Below, piece after piece: positions 50,343 to 58,592 of a DNA stretch of 64,000 bases; the first letter of the stretch is position 1; each line of letters begins with the position of its first letter. Made by a program: the position numbers and the translations under genes. This DNA is from 13-2-20CM-66-19 sp036273735. GTDB taxonomy: Bacteria > Pseudomonadota > Gammaproteobacteria > Steroidobacterales > Steroidobacteraceae. The notes below the pieces were generated by a model, which did not search any database, was not told the DNA's origin, and worked only from the letters and a program-made list of their open reading frames with translations. The DNA lies in assembly GCA_036273735.1 (NCBI GenBank), contig DASUHA010000136.1:37269-101268 (forward strand), given 5' to 3'.

Positions 50343-51767
50343 ATGATGAAGACGCTCTTCCTGCATCCTCCCTCATTCGACGGATTCGACGGTGGCGCCG
50401 GTGCGCGCTACCAGGCGAAGCGCGAGATCCGCTCGTTCTGGTACCCGACCTGGCTCGCGCAGCCGGCGGCGCTGGTGCCGGGAAGTCGGCTGCTCGATGC
50501 ACCTGCCGACGGTACGCCCATGTCGCAAGTGCTGCCGCTTGCAAAGCAGTACGACCTCGTGGTGATGCACACGAGCTCGCCCTCGTTCCCGACGGATGCG
50601 AAGGTCGCAGAACTGCTGAAAGAAGAGAACCCGAGACTCAGGGTCGGCATGGTTGGCGCCAAGGTCGCCGTCGATCCCGCGGGCTCGCTCAGCGCATCGC
50701 ACGCCATCGATTTCGTCGCCCGCGAGGAGTTCGACTACACCTGCAAAGAGGTGGCCGAGGGCCGCGAGCTCAGCAGCATCCCCGGGCTCTCCTTCCGGCG
50801 GCCCGACGGCAAGCTCGAGCACAACCCGGCACGACCGATGATCGAGAACATGGACGATCTGCCATGGGTGACACCCGTCTACCAGCGTGACCTCACCATC
50901 GAGAACTACTTCATCGGCTATCTGAAGCACCCGTATGTGTCGTTCTACACGGGGCGCGGATGTCGCTCGAAGTGCACCTTCTGCCTTTGGCCGCAGACGG
51001 TGGGGGGCCATCGCTACCGCGTGCGCAGCGCCGCGAGCGTCGTCGAGGAAGTGCGCTGGATCAAGGAAAACATGCCGCAGGTGAAGGAGATCTTCTTCGA
51101 CGATGACACCTTCACCGACTTCCGCCCGCGGGCCGAAGAGATCGCTCGCGGCCTGGGCAAGCTCGGTGTCACCTGGTCCTGCAATGCCAAGGCCAACGTG
51201 CCCTACGACACTCTGAAGATCATGAAGGACAATGGCTTGCGGCTGCTGCTCGTGGGCTACGAGTCGGGCAACGACCAGATCCTGCACAACGTCAGAAAGG
51301 GGCTGCGGACCGACATCGCGCGACGCTTCACGAGCGACTGCCGCAAGCTCGGTGTCACCATCCATGGCACCTTCATCCTGGGCCTCCCGGGAGAGACGGC
51401 CGAGACCATCCGCGAGACGATTCAGTTCGCGGTCGACATCAATCCGCACACCATCCAGGTATCGCTCGCCGCGCCTTACCCCGGCACTCAGCTCTACGAT
51501 GAGGCGGTGAGCAACGGCTGGCTCACAGCCCACGACAATCTCAATCTCGTCAACGACCGCGGGGTGCAGCTCTCACCGATCAGTTATCCGCACCTGCCGG
51601 CAAAGGAGATCTATCACGCCGTGGAGACCTTCTACAAGAAGTTCTACTTCCGGCCGAGCAAGATTGCCGAGCTCACCGGGGAGATGCTGCGCAGCTGGGA
51701 GATGACCAAGCGCCGGCTGCGCGAGGGCGTCGAATTCTTCCGTTTCCTGCACGCGCACGAGGCCTGA
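50343..51767 (+). CDS. hpnJ: Radical SAM protein HpnJ
   Basis: 474 residues. An N-terminal B12-binding-like domain (about 1-140) is followed by a radical-SAM core with cysteines in GRGCRSKCTFCLWPQ (CxxxCxxC), FFDDDTFTDFR and GYESGNDQILHNV. HpnJ converts the glucosaminyl hopanoid toward bacteriohopanetetrol cyclitol ether (ring contraction step). It lies 10 bp after hpnI. GAGGA precedes the tandem ATGs. Confidence 0.93.
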   Translation: MMKTLFLHPPSFDGFDGGAGARYQAKREIRSFWYPTWLAQPAALVPGSRLLDAPADGTPMSQVLPLAKQYDLVVMHTSSPSFPTDAKVAELLKEENPRLRVGMVGAKVAVDPAGSLSASHAIDFVAREEFDYTCKEVAEGRELSSIPGLSFRRPDGKLEHNPARPMIENMDDLPWVTPVYQRDLTIENYFIGYLKHPYVSFYTGRGCRSKCTFCLWPQTVGGHRYRVRSAASVVEEVRWIKENMPQVKEIFFDDDTFTDFRPRAEEIARGLGKLGVTWSCNAKANVPYDTLKIMKDNGLRLLLVGYESGNDQILHNVRKGLRTDIARRFTSDCRKLGVTIHGTFILGLPGETAETIRETIQFAVDINPHTIQVSLAAPYPGTQLYDEAVSNGWLTAHDNLNLVNDRGVQLSPISYPHLPAKEIYHAVETFYKKFYFRPSKIAELTGEMLRSWEMTKRRLREGVEFFRFLHAHEA

Positions 51768-51787
51768 CGGCCCCTCGGGTCGGCTCG

Positions 51788-52666
51788 TTGAAGTTCCTCA
51801 TCGTCACCGCGGATGATTTCGGACTGCACGATGCGGTCAATCGCGCGGTGGAGCAAGCCGCGCGTGAAGGCGCACTGACGGCTGCCAGCCTGATGGTCGG
51901 CGCACCGGCGGCCGCGGATGCCGTGCGGCGCGCACGGGCCCTCACCGGCCTCTCGGTAGGACTGCACCTCGTGCTCGCAGACGGCTGGTCGGTGTTGCCT
52001 CCGGATCGCATTCCGTCTCTGGTCGATGCGCATAGCCGCTTCGGCAATAACATGGTGCGCGATGGCGTGCGCTTCTTCGCGCTGCCGGCCGTGCGACGGC
52101 AGCTCGAGGCGGAAATCCGCGCCCAGTTCCAGGCGTTCGCCGACACCGGCCTGCCGCTCGATCACGTGAATGCCCACAAGCACTTTCACCTCCATCCGAC
52201 GCTCCTCGAGATGCTGCTGCGGATCGGAAGCGAATTCGGAATCCCGGCGGTGAGGCTGCCGCGCGAGCCCAAATGGGTTGCGCGGCGCGCCGCGGGCGCG
52301 ATCGCCGGGCCCGCCGTGGCTGGACTCCTTTCTCCGTGGCTGGCGATCATGCGGCGAAAGCTGCGGGCCGCCGGTATGGCGCACAACGACTACGTCTGCG
52401 GCATGTCCGACAGTGGCTCGATGGATGAGGCGCGCCTGCTCGAGATTCTCGGCCGCCTGCCAGACGGGATCACGGAAATCTATCTCCATCCGGCAGTCGA
52501 GTCCGGCACGGCCATCACGGCGAGCATGAGCGCCTATCGGCACGCGGATGAGCTCGCTGCGCTGGTGAGCCCGAGGGTCCGCGCGGCGATCGCCGCCAGC
52601 GGCGCGATGACGGGTGGCTTCCGGCGGCTCGCGGCGATGCGCGAGGAAGCGCGGCGCGCCGCATGA
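51788..52666 (+). CDS. hpnK: Hopanoid deacetylase HpnK (ChbG/YdjC family)
   Basis: 292 residues from a TTG. YdjC-type motifs: LIVTADDFGLHDAVN (metal aspartates), VGLHLVLADGW, HVNAHKHFHLHPTLLEM (metal histidines) and EIYLHPAVE. It removes the acetyl group from the GlcNAc added by HpnI. The start matches the family (KFLIVTADDFG). Its stop overlaps hpnL (ATGA). Confidence 0.9.
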   Translation: MKFLIVTADDFGLHDAVNRAVEQAAREGALTAASLMVGAPAAADAVRRARALTGLSVGLHLVLADGWSVLPPDRIPSLVDAHSRFGNNMVRDGVRFFALPAVRRQLEAEIRAQFQAFADTGLPLDHVNAHKHFHLHPTLLEMLLRIGSEFGIPAVRLPREPKWVARRAAGAIAGPAVAGLLSPWLAIMRRKLRAAGMAHNDYVCGMSDSGSMDEARLLEILGRLPDGITEIYLHPAVESGTAITASMSAYRHADELAALVSPRVRAAIAASGAMTGGFRRLAAMREEARRAA

Positions 52667-53652
52667 GGATCGCCGTCCGTATCGCGCTCGCGGCCGGCCT
52701 CGCGCTGCTGATTGCGCTCATCATGCGTGAAGGCAGCGCCATCCTCGTCCCTCTCGCGCGCGCCGGGCGGGTGCTCTTGTGGCTCGTGCCGCTGCATGCG
52801 CTGCCGATCTTTCTCGATTCGCTCGGCTGGCGCGTGCTCATCGCGCGCTGGCGCGAGAGCCGGATGGGGACGCTCTTCTGGATCGCCACCGTCCGCGAAG
52901 GCATCAATCGCCTGCTGCCGGCGGCCAACATCGGCGGCGAGCTCGTCGGCATCCGCCTGCTCGCCGAGCGCGGCGTGGATGGAGTGCACGCGGCAGCGAG
53001 CGTGACCACCGAGGTGGTGCTCACCATCGCGAGTCAATACGTCTTCGTGCTGATCGGTGTGTTGTGCCTGCTCAGGCTCACCGACACGGTGCAATTTGCG
53101 GACGATGTGCTGATCGGCCTCGCAGCGAGCCTGCCGATCGTGGTGTTGCTCGCGGTGCTGCTGCGCTACGGCTCGGTGTTCGAGCGGATGGAGCGGCTCG
53201 CGGTACGCCTGCTCGGCGAGCAGGCGTTGCCTTTCCTCGCGGGCCAGTCCGCGAGCCTCGATGCCGCCATTCGCGAGCTCTGCAGCGATCGGCCGCGCCT
53301 CGCCACGACCATCGCCTGGCAGGTGACCGGCATGGTCGCAGGCTCGCTCGAGGCCTGGCTCGCGCTGCGCTGGCTCGGGCATCCGGTGCACTTCGGCGCG
53401 GCGATCGCGCTCGAGAGTCTGACCATGACCATGCGCAATTTCGCTTTTTTCGTACCGGCCGGGCTCGGAGTGCAGGAGGCGAGTCTGGTGGGATTCGGGG
53501 CGCTGCTCGGCATCAACGGCGAGCTCGCCCTGGCGCTGTCGCTGGCCAAGCGGATGCGGGAGATCCTCTTCGGCGTGCCGGCGCTGCTGTCCTGGTACTG
53601 GGTGGAAGGAAGGAAGGAGCTACAACATGTCCGTGGTCCCGGCAAATATTGA
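52663..53652 (+). CDS. hpnL: Hopanoid-associated membrane protein HpnL
   Basis: 329 residues with about eight membrane segments, LPG-synthase-TM/UPF0104 family. Conserved parts include LGWRVLIARW, NRLLPAANIGGELVG and FFVPAGLGVQEASLVGFG with ALSLAKRMREILFGVP. HpnL is thought to help transport or flip hopanoid intermediates; this is not proven. A paralogue is in the phosphonate operon. It overlaps hpnK by 4 bp and the next gene by 26 bp. Confidence 0.87.
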   Translation: MRIAVRIALAAGLALLIALIMREGSAILVPLARAGRVLLWLVPLHALPIFLDSLGWRVLIARWRESRMGTLFWIATVREGINRLLPAANIGGELVGIRLLAERGVDGVHAAASVTTEVVLTIASQYVFVLIGVLCLLRLTDTVQFADDVLIGLAASLPIVVLLAVLLRYGSVFERMERLAVRLLGEQALPFLAGQSASLDAAIRELCSDRPRLATTIAWQVTGMVAGSLEAWLALRWLGHPVHFGAAIALESLTMTMRNFAFFVPAGLGVQEASLVGFGALLGINGELALALSLAKRMREILFGVPALLSWYWVEGRKELQHVRGPGKY

Positions 53653-54499
53653 CTCGGAGAGTCTCGCGGCAGGGTCAGCCGAGCACCGACGCCTCCTCGG
53701 CAGGTTTTTTCTCGAAAGCCACCTCGAATACGCGCCTGAGCGGATGCAGTGGCCGGCACTTGCCGAGGAGGAGCTCACGCGCCTGCGCAGCCTCCCTTTC
53801 TGGCGGGAGGCCGTCGCCACCGAGAACATGACTTCCAACACGGTGGCCGCCGCCGCCGCACTCGAGCGCGACCCGCTGGTGCGCCAGGCGATCGAGCTGC
53901 AGGGGTTCGAGGAGTTGCGTCACGCGCGCCTGCTCGTGGCGCTCACCGCTCATTACCGCATTCCGGTCGAGCCGCCGCCGCCGTTCGTGCCGCGCGCACT
54001 CGAGTGCGATTTTCTCTTCGCCGGCTTCGGCGAGTGCTTCGATTCCTTCTTCGCCTTCGGCCTCTTCGCGCTCGCCCGCGACTCCGGCTTCTTCCCTCCG
54101 GCGCTCGTGAAAGTGTTCGAGCCGGTGATGCAGGAGGAGGCGCGCCACATCCTCTTCTTCGTCAATTGGGTGAAGTATCGGCGGGCCGGGCTACCGTGGT
54201 GGCGGCGCCCGGCGTTTCGCCTGCGTTGCGCCCGGATCATCCTGCAGCAGGTGGCATCCCGGGTGAAGACGGCCCGCAGCATGGGCCAGTCACGGCCGGG
54301 CGCAGCTGCGACGAGTGAGAATTTCACGCTGACCGCACACCAGGACCTCGGGACGAAGATCACTCTCCATCGGCTGCTCGGGCTCTGCCTCATCGAGAAC
54401 GAGCGGCGCATGGCGGAGTACGACTCGCGCCTGAAGCGCCCGCGCCTCGTCCCGGCGATTGCGCGCGCTCTTTTGCGGGTCATCCCCGCGCGGATGTGA
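53627..54499 (+). CDS. Ferritin-like diiron protein at the end of the hpnIJKL operon
   Basis: 290 residues, mostly helical. All six ligands of a carboxylate-bridged diiron site are in the right order: E66 (ATEN), E96xxH99 (FEELRH), E136 (FGECFD), E171xxH174 (QEEARH). The pattern E, ExxH, E, ExxH is that of ferritin-like oxygenases and oxidases. AAGGAG precedes the ATG, and it overlaps hpnL by 26 bp, so it is part of the operon. No known Hpn protein is assigned to this fold. A role in O2-dependent oxidation or hydroxylation of the hopanoid is plausible, not shown. Confidence 0.83.
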   Translation: MSVVPANIDSESLAAGSAEHRRLLGRFFLESHLEYAPERMQWPALAEEELTRLRSLPFWREAVATENMTSNTVAAAAALERDPLVRQAIELQGFEELRHARLLVALTAHYRIPVEPPPPFVPRALECDFLFAGFGECFDSFFAFGLFALARDSGFFPPALVKVFEPVMQEEARHILFFVNWVKYRRAGLPWWRRPAFRLRCARIILQQVASRVKTARSMGQSRPGAAATSENFTLTAHQDLGTKITLHRLLGLCLIENERRMAEYDSRLKRPRLVPAIARALLRVIPARM

Positions 54500-54522
54500 G
54501 ATCAGGACGAAGACCGCTCAGG

Positions 54523-55821
54523 TCACTTCGGATCGAACGGATGCCGCAGGACTATCGTCTGGTCGCGATCCGGGCCCGTCGAGATGATATCGATCGGCAC
54601 GTCGACCAGAGCCTGCAGCCGCTCCAGGTACTTGCGCGCGTTCCCCGGTAGGGCCGCGTACTCGGTGATGCCCGCCGTCGACTCACGCCAACCGGGCAGC
54701 TCCTCGTACACGGGCTCCAGGCCCGCGTAGCCCTCGATGTTGAGCGGCGGCTCCGCCACGACCTGATCCCCCATACGATAGCCGACGGCTACCCTGATTG
54801 TGTCGAGACCGTCGAGGACGTCGAGCTTGGTGATACAGAGACCCGAGACGCTCGAGTGGACGATCGAGCGCTTGAGAGCTACCGAATCGAACCAACCACA
54901 GCGCCGGCGCCGCCCGGTGACCGAGCCGAACTCGTGCCCTACGCGGGAGAGATGCTCGCCGTAGCCATCGAAGAGCTCAGTCGGGAAGGGGCCTGCGCCG
55001 ACCCGCGTCGTATAGGCCTTCACGATCCCGAGCACATAATCGAACACCCGCGGTCCCAAGCCCGTACCGGTGCCCGCGAATCCTGCGGTGGTGTTGGATG
55101 AGGTGACGAAAGGGTAAGTGCCGAGATCGACGTCGAGCATCGCTCCTTGCGCGCCCTCGAACAGGACGTTGGCGCCGGACTTGCGAAGACCGTGCAGGGC
55201 CAGAGTCACATCCGTCACGAGCGGCGCGATCGTCTCGCTCAGCGCGAGCAGGTCATCGAGTGTCTTCTGGAAATCGACCGCCGGCTGACGGAAATAATGC
55301 TGGAGCACGAAATTGTGGAAATCGACCACTTCGCCGAGCTTCGCCGCAAAGCGGTCGCGCTGGAAGAGATCGGCCACGCGCACTGCGCGGCGCGCCACCT
55401 TATCCTCGTAGGCGGGCCCGATGCCGCGCCCCGTGGTGCCGATCGCGTTGGGACCGCGCGCCTGCTCACGCGCTTTATCCAGTAGGATGTGCGAGGGGAG
55501 GATGAGCGGGCAATACGGCGAGATGCGCAGCCGGTCGAATACGGGCACGCCCTGTTCCATCAGTGTGCGGCTCTCCGCGAGCAGAGCCTGCAGCGACAGC
55601 ACCACGCCGTTGCCGATGAAACAGCGGACCCCCTCGCGCAGGATTCCGGAGGGAATCAGGGAGAGGATGGTCTTGCGACCACCGATGACCAGCGTATGGC
55701 CGGCATTGTGGCCGCCCTGGAAGCGAGCTACCGCAGAGGCACGCTCCGTAAGAAGATCGACGACCTTGCCCTTGCCCTCATCGCCCCACTGGGTGCCGAT
55801 GACGACTGCAAACTTACCCAT
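54523..55821 (-). CDS. purA: Adenylosuccinate synthetase
   Basis: 432 residues. The glycine-rich start VVIGTQWGDEGKGKVVDLL, GGHNAGHTLV, the GTP-binding region and TTGRGIGPAYEDKVAR all match PurA. It makes adenylosuccinate from IMP, GTP and aspartate in AMP synthesis. It follows hflX on the minus strand; hflK and hflC are absent between them. It ends 23 bp from the convergent ferritin-like gene. Confidence 0.96.
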   Translation of the reverse strand: MGKFAVVIGTQWGDEGKGKVVDLLTERASAVARFQGGHNAGHTLVIGGRKTILSLIPSGILREGVRCFIGNGVVLSLQALLAESRTLMEQGVPVFDRLRISPYCPLILPSHILLDKAREQARGPNAIGTTGRGIGPAYEDKVARRAVRVADLFQRDRFAAKLGEVVDFHNFVLQHYFRQPAVDFQKTLDDLLALSETIAPLVTDVTLALHGLRKSGANVLFEGAQGAMLDVDLGTYPFVTSSNTTAGFAGTGTGLGPRVFDYVLGIVKAYTTRVGAGPFPTELFDGYGEHLSRVGHEFGSVTGRRRRCGWFDSVALKRSIVHSSVSGLCITKLDVLDGLDTIRVAVGYRMGDQVVAEPPLNIEGYAGLEPVYEELPGWRESTAGITEYAALPGNARKYLERLQALVDVPIDIISTGPDRDQTIVLRHPFDPK

Positions 55822-55869
55822 ATGTGTCCCGCGGCCAAGGGGGCGGCCCCGGAGCCGGTCAGTGATTGG

Positions 55870-57201
55870 CTATCGAACAGCGGTACGTGATTCTAGGTAG
55901 GGGTGCTGGGAGGCACAAGGAATATCGGACTGCTCGAGAATCTCCACCCCGGCAGTGCGCGCCAGGGCCTGGATCTCGACGTCGGGCAGCTCCACGGCGA
56001 GCTCGATGGAGCCATCCTCGGCAGCCCGCTCATCGCGCACGGCCTTGGCCGCGTAGAGCCGCGAGCGCAGCGCGCCGGCGCCCGCAGGCAGGCGCACCCG
56101 CGCGCGGCGGGCGAAGCGTGACAGCCGTTCCGCGATGGCAGCCGTCAGAAGATCGATGCCGAGCCGTTTCTCGGCCGAGATCCACACCGCCGAAGGCATG
56201 CCGGCTTCATCGCGCTCTATGGCCGCCGGTCGTTGCAGGCGATCGATCTTGTTGTAGACGATGATCTGCGGAATGGAGGCCGCGCCGATCTCCGCCAGCA
56301 CCTCGTTCACCTGCGCGATGTGCTCGTCGCGCCGTGGATCGCTGGCATCGATGACATGCAGCAACAGCGTCGCCTCGCGCGCCTCGGTCAGGGTGGATTG
56401 GAAGGCTGCCACCAACTCGTGCGGCAGCTCACGAATGAAGCCAACCGTGTCGGCAGCGACGACCGGCGTCCCGCCCGGGAGCGTGATCCGGCGCACCGTC
56501 GGGTCGAGCGTAGCAAAGAGTTGATTGGCGATGTAGGCATCGGCGCCCGTCAATGCACGAAACAGGGTCGACTTGCCGGCGTTGGTATAGCCGACCAGGG
56601 CGAGCGAGGGCACCGGGATCTCGGCGCGCTTCTGCCGTCCGGTCTCGCGTTGTTGTTGGATCTTCTCCAGTCGCCGGGTCAGCACGCGCACACGCTGTGC
56701 GATGAGGCGTCGATCGGTCTCGAGCTGTGTCTCACCAGGCCCGCGCATGCCGATGCCGCCCTTTTGCCGCTCGAGGTGGCTCCAGCCGCGCACCAGGCGG
56801 CTGCCGATGTGCCGCAACTGCGCGAGCTCCACTTCGAGCTTGCCCTCGAAGCTGCGCGCACGCTGCGCGAAGATGTCGAGGATGAGGCCGTTGCGGTCGA
56901 GCACCCTCTTGCCCGTGAGGGTCTCGAGGTTGCGCTCCTGGCTGGGAGAGAGCGCGTGATCCACCAGGATCACGTCCGCCTCACCGGACTCGGCTGCGTG
57001 CTTCAGCTCCTCAGCCTTGCCGCTGCCGACGAAAAATCGCGGATCGGGCCGCTCGCGACGACCGGTCACCGTGGCAATGGGCTGCGCGCCCGCCGAGAGC
57101 GCAAGCTGAGTGAATTCCTCGAGATCCTCCGGATCGACCTGTGCGCCTAGACCAATGCGCACCAGCAGCGCGCGCTCACCGGAACGCGGGCGCTCGAACA
57201 C
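55870..57201 (-). CDS. hflX: GTPase HflX
   Basis: 443 residues from a GTG with GGAGG 6 bases upstream. The N-terminal HflX domain has RERPDPRFFVGSGKAEELK and RNGLILDIFAQRA, and the G domain has GYTNAGKSTLF (G1), DTVGFIRELPHELV (G3) and VYNKIDRL (G4). HflX splits stalled or heat-damaged ribosomes. It lies next to hfq in the conserved gammaproteobacterial superoperon. Confidence 0.95.
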   Translation of the reverse strand: MFERPRSGERALLVRIGLGAQVDPEDLEEFTQLALSAGAQPIATVTGRRERPDPRFFVGSGKAEELKHAAESGEADVILVDHALSPSQERNLETLTGKRVLDRNGLILDIFAQRARSFEGKLEVELAQLRHIGSRLVRGWSHLERQKGGIGMRGPGETQLETDRRLIAQRVRVLTRRLEKIQQQRETGRQKRAEIPVPSLALVGYTNAGKSTLFRALTGADAYIANQLFATLDPTVRRITLPGGTPVVAADTVGFIRELPHELVAAFQSTLTEAREATLLLHVIDASDPRRDEHIAQVNEVLAEIGAASIPQIIVYNKIDRLQRPAAIERDEAGMPSAVWISAEKRLGIDLLTAAIAERLSRFARRARVRLPAGAGALRSRLYAAKAVRDERAAEDGSIELAVELPDVEIQALARTAGVEILEQSDIPCASQHPYLESRTAVR

Positions 57202-57225
57202 GCAGCACCTCCGTGCGAAGGAGCG

Positions 57226-57480
57226 TCACTCGGCAGGTAACTCCGCAGGGGCAGCGCCCTCCTCCGCTGTCAGGCGCACGTTGCGCGCCGGCACGACGGT
57301 GGAGATCGCGTGCTTGTACACCATCTGGCTGACGCTGTTCTTCAACAGCACCACGAATTGGTCAAACGAGTCGATCTGACCCTGCAGCTTGATGCCGTTG
57401 ACGAGATAGATGGATACGGGCACCCGTTCCTTGCGTAGAGCGTTCAGAAAGGGATCTTGGAGCGATTGGCCTTTGGCCAT
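57226..57480 (-). CDS. hfq: RNA chaperone Hfq
   Basis: 84 residues. Sm1 and Sm2 motifs are intact: QDPFLNALRKERVPVSIYLVNG, FDQFVVLLK and the YKHAISTVVP segment. The hexamer pairs small RNAs with mRNAs. AAGGAG precedes the ATG by 7-8 bases. It is followed by hflX after 24 bp and preceded by miaA after 140 bp. Confidence 0.97.
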   Translation of the reverse strand: MAKGQSLQDPFLNALRKERVPVSIYLVNGIKLQGQIDSFDQFVVLLKNSVSQMVYKHAISTVVPARNVRLTAEEGAAPAELPAE

Positions 57481-57620
57481 CGGGTTCTCCTTGTTTTCAC
57501 GGCTTCTAATTGTTCGTAAGACAGTAGAGACAGCAAGCGAGCTTCCCTGGAAAAATCCAGCAAGGTATGTACCTCGCCGACGATAGGGACCAATGGCGCG
57601 ATCTTAACATGCGCGCCGAA

Positions 57621-58592
57621 TCAAAGCCCAAGCTCCCTCAACTCCCGACGCACGTCGCGATTCCACGACAGCTCATCGCTTTCCGGGTCGAGCCAGCGTG
57701 GGGCTGTTTCCGAGCGCATCCAAGTGAGCTGGCGCTTGGCGAGCTGGCGGGTGGCGGCGATTCCCCGCTCGACCGCTTCGGCGAGCCCACACTCACCTTC
57801 GAGATGCGCCCAGAGCTGGCGATACCCGACGGCGCGCATCGAGGAATGGCGGACAGTGAGATCGCCTCTGCGATACAGCGCCTTCACCTCATCGAGGAAG
57901 CCGGCAGCCATCATCGCGTGGAAGCGGCCGGCGAGGCGCTGATGCAACATCGGGCGGCTGCGCGGGGCCAGCGCCCAGGCCGTGAGCGTCATGTCTCCGA
58001 GCGGGCTCACGGTCTCGCGCTGCAGCTCGGAGAGCCGCCTGCCGGTCGCATGGCAAACCTCCAGAGCTCGTTGAATTCGCTGGCTGTCGTTGGGATTGAT
58101 GCGGGCGGCGGCTGCGGGATCCAGGCGCGCGAGCTCACCGTGCAGCGCGGGCCAGCCGGAGCGCGCGGCGCGATCATCGATCTCGCGGCGCAGCGGCGCA
58201 GAAGCCTGTGGCAGCGGCGCCAAACCCTTGAGCAATGCACGCAGGTAGAGCATGGTGCCGCCGACGAGCAGCGGTACCCGGCGGCGCGCATGCACGGCCC
58301 CGATCGCGGCCATCGCGTCACTGACGAACCGCCCCGCGGAATAGCTTTCCGCCGGATCACAGATATCGATGAGGTGATGCGGCAGCCGCGCGAGCAGCTC
58401 GCGGGCGGGCTTGGCAGTGCCGATGTCGAGACCCCGATAGACCAGCGCCGAATCAACGCTCACGATCTCGACCGGCGCTGCCTCGGCCAGGCGGATGGCC
58501 CAGTCGCTCTTACCGGTACCCGTAGGGCCAGTGAGCAGATAGACCGGAAGCTGCAGCGAGGCTGCTCCGGCGCGCGCCGGTGGCGACATCAT
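57621..58592 (-). CDS. miaA: tRNA dimethylallyltransferase MiaA
   Basis: 323 residues. P-loop TGPTGTGKSDWAI, SVDSALVYRGLDIGTAKP, HHLIDICDP and GGTMLYLRALLKG identify MiaA, which prenylates A37 of tRNAs reading UNN codons. It depends on the DMAPP supply that Idi also uses. ATGA overlap with mutL sets the start at 58592; the longer reading from 58664 is antisense noise. Confidence 0.95.
   Translation of the reverse strand: MMSPPARAGAASLQLPVYLLTGPTGTGKSDWAIRLAEAAPVEIVSVDSALVYRGLDIGTAKPARELLARLPHHLIDICDPAESYSAGRFVSDAMAAIGAVHARRRVPLLVGGTMLYLRALLKGLAPLPQASAPLRREIDDRAARSGWPALHGELARLDPAAAARINPNDSQRIQRALEVCHATGRRLSELQRETVSPLGDMTLTAWALAPRSRPMLHQRLAGRFHAMMAAGFLDEVKALYRRGDLTVRHSSMRAVGYRQLWAHLEGECGLAEAVERGIAATRQLAKRQLTWMRSETAPRWLDPESDELSWNRDVRRELRELGL

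Noticed and set aside
57547..57560. CTGGA-AAAA-TCCAG hairpin between miaA and hfq
   Set aside because: Only five base pairs; too weak for a terminator call.
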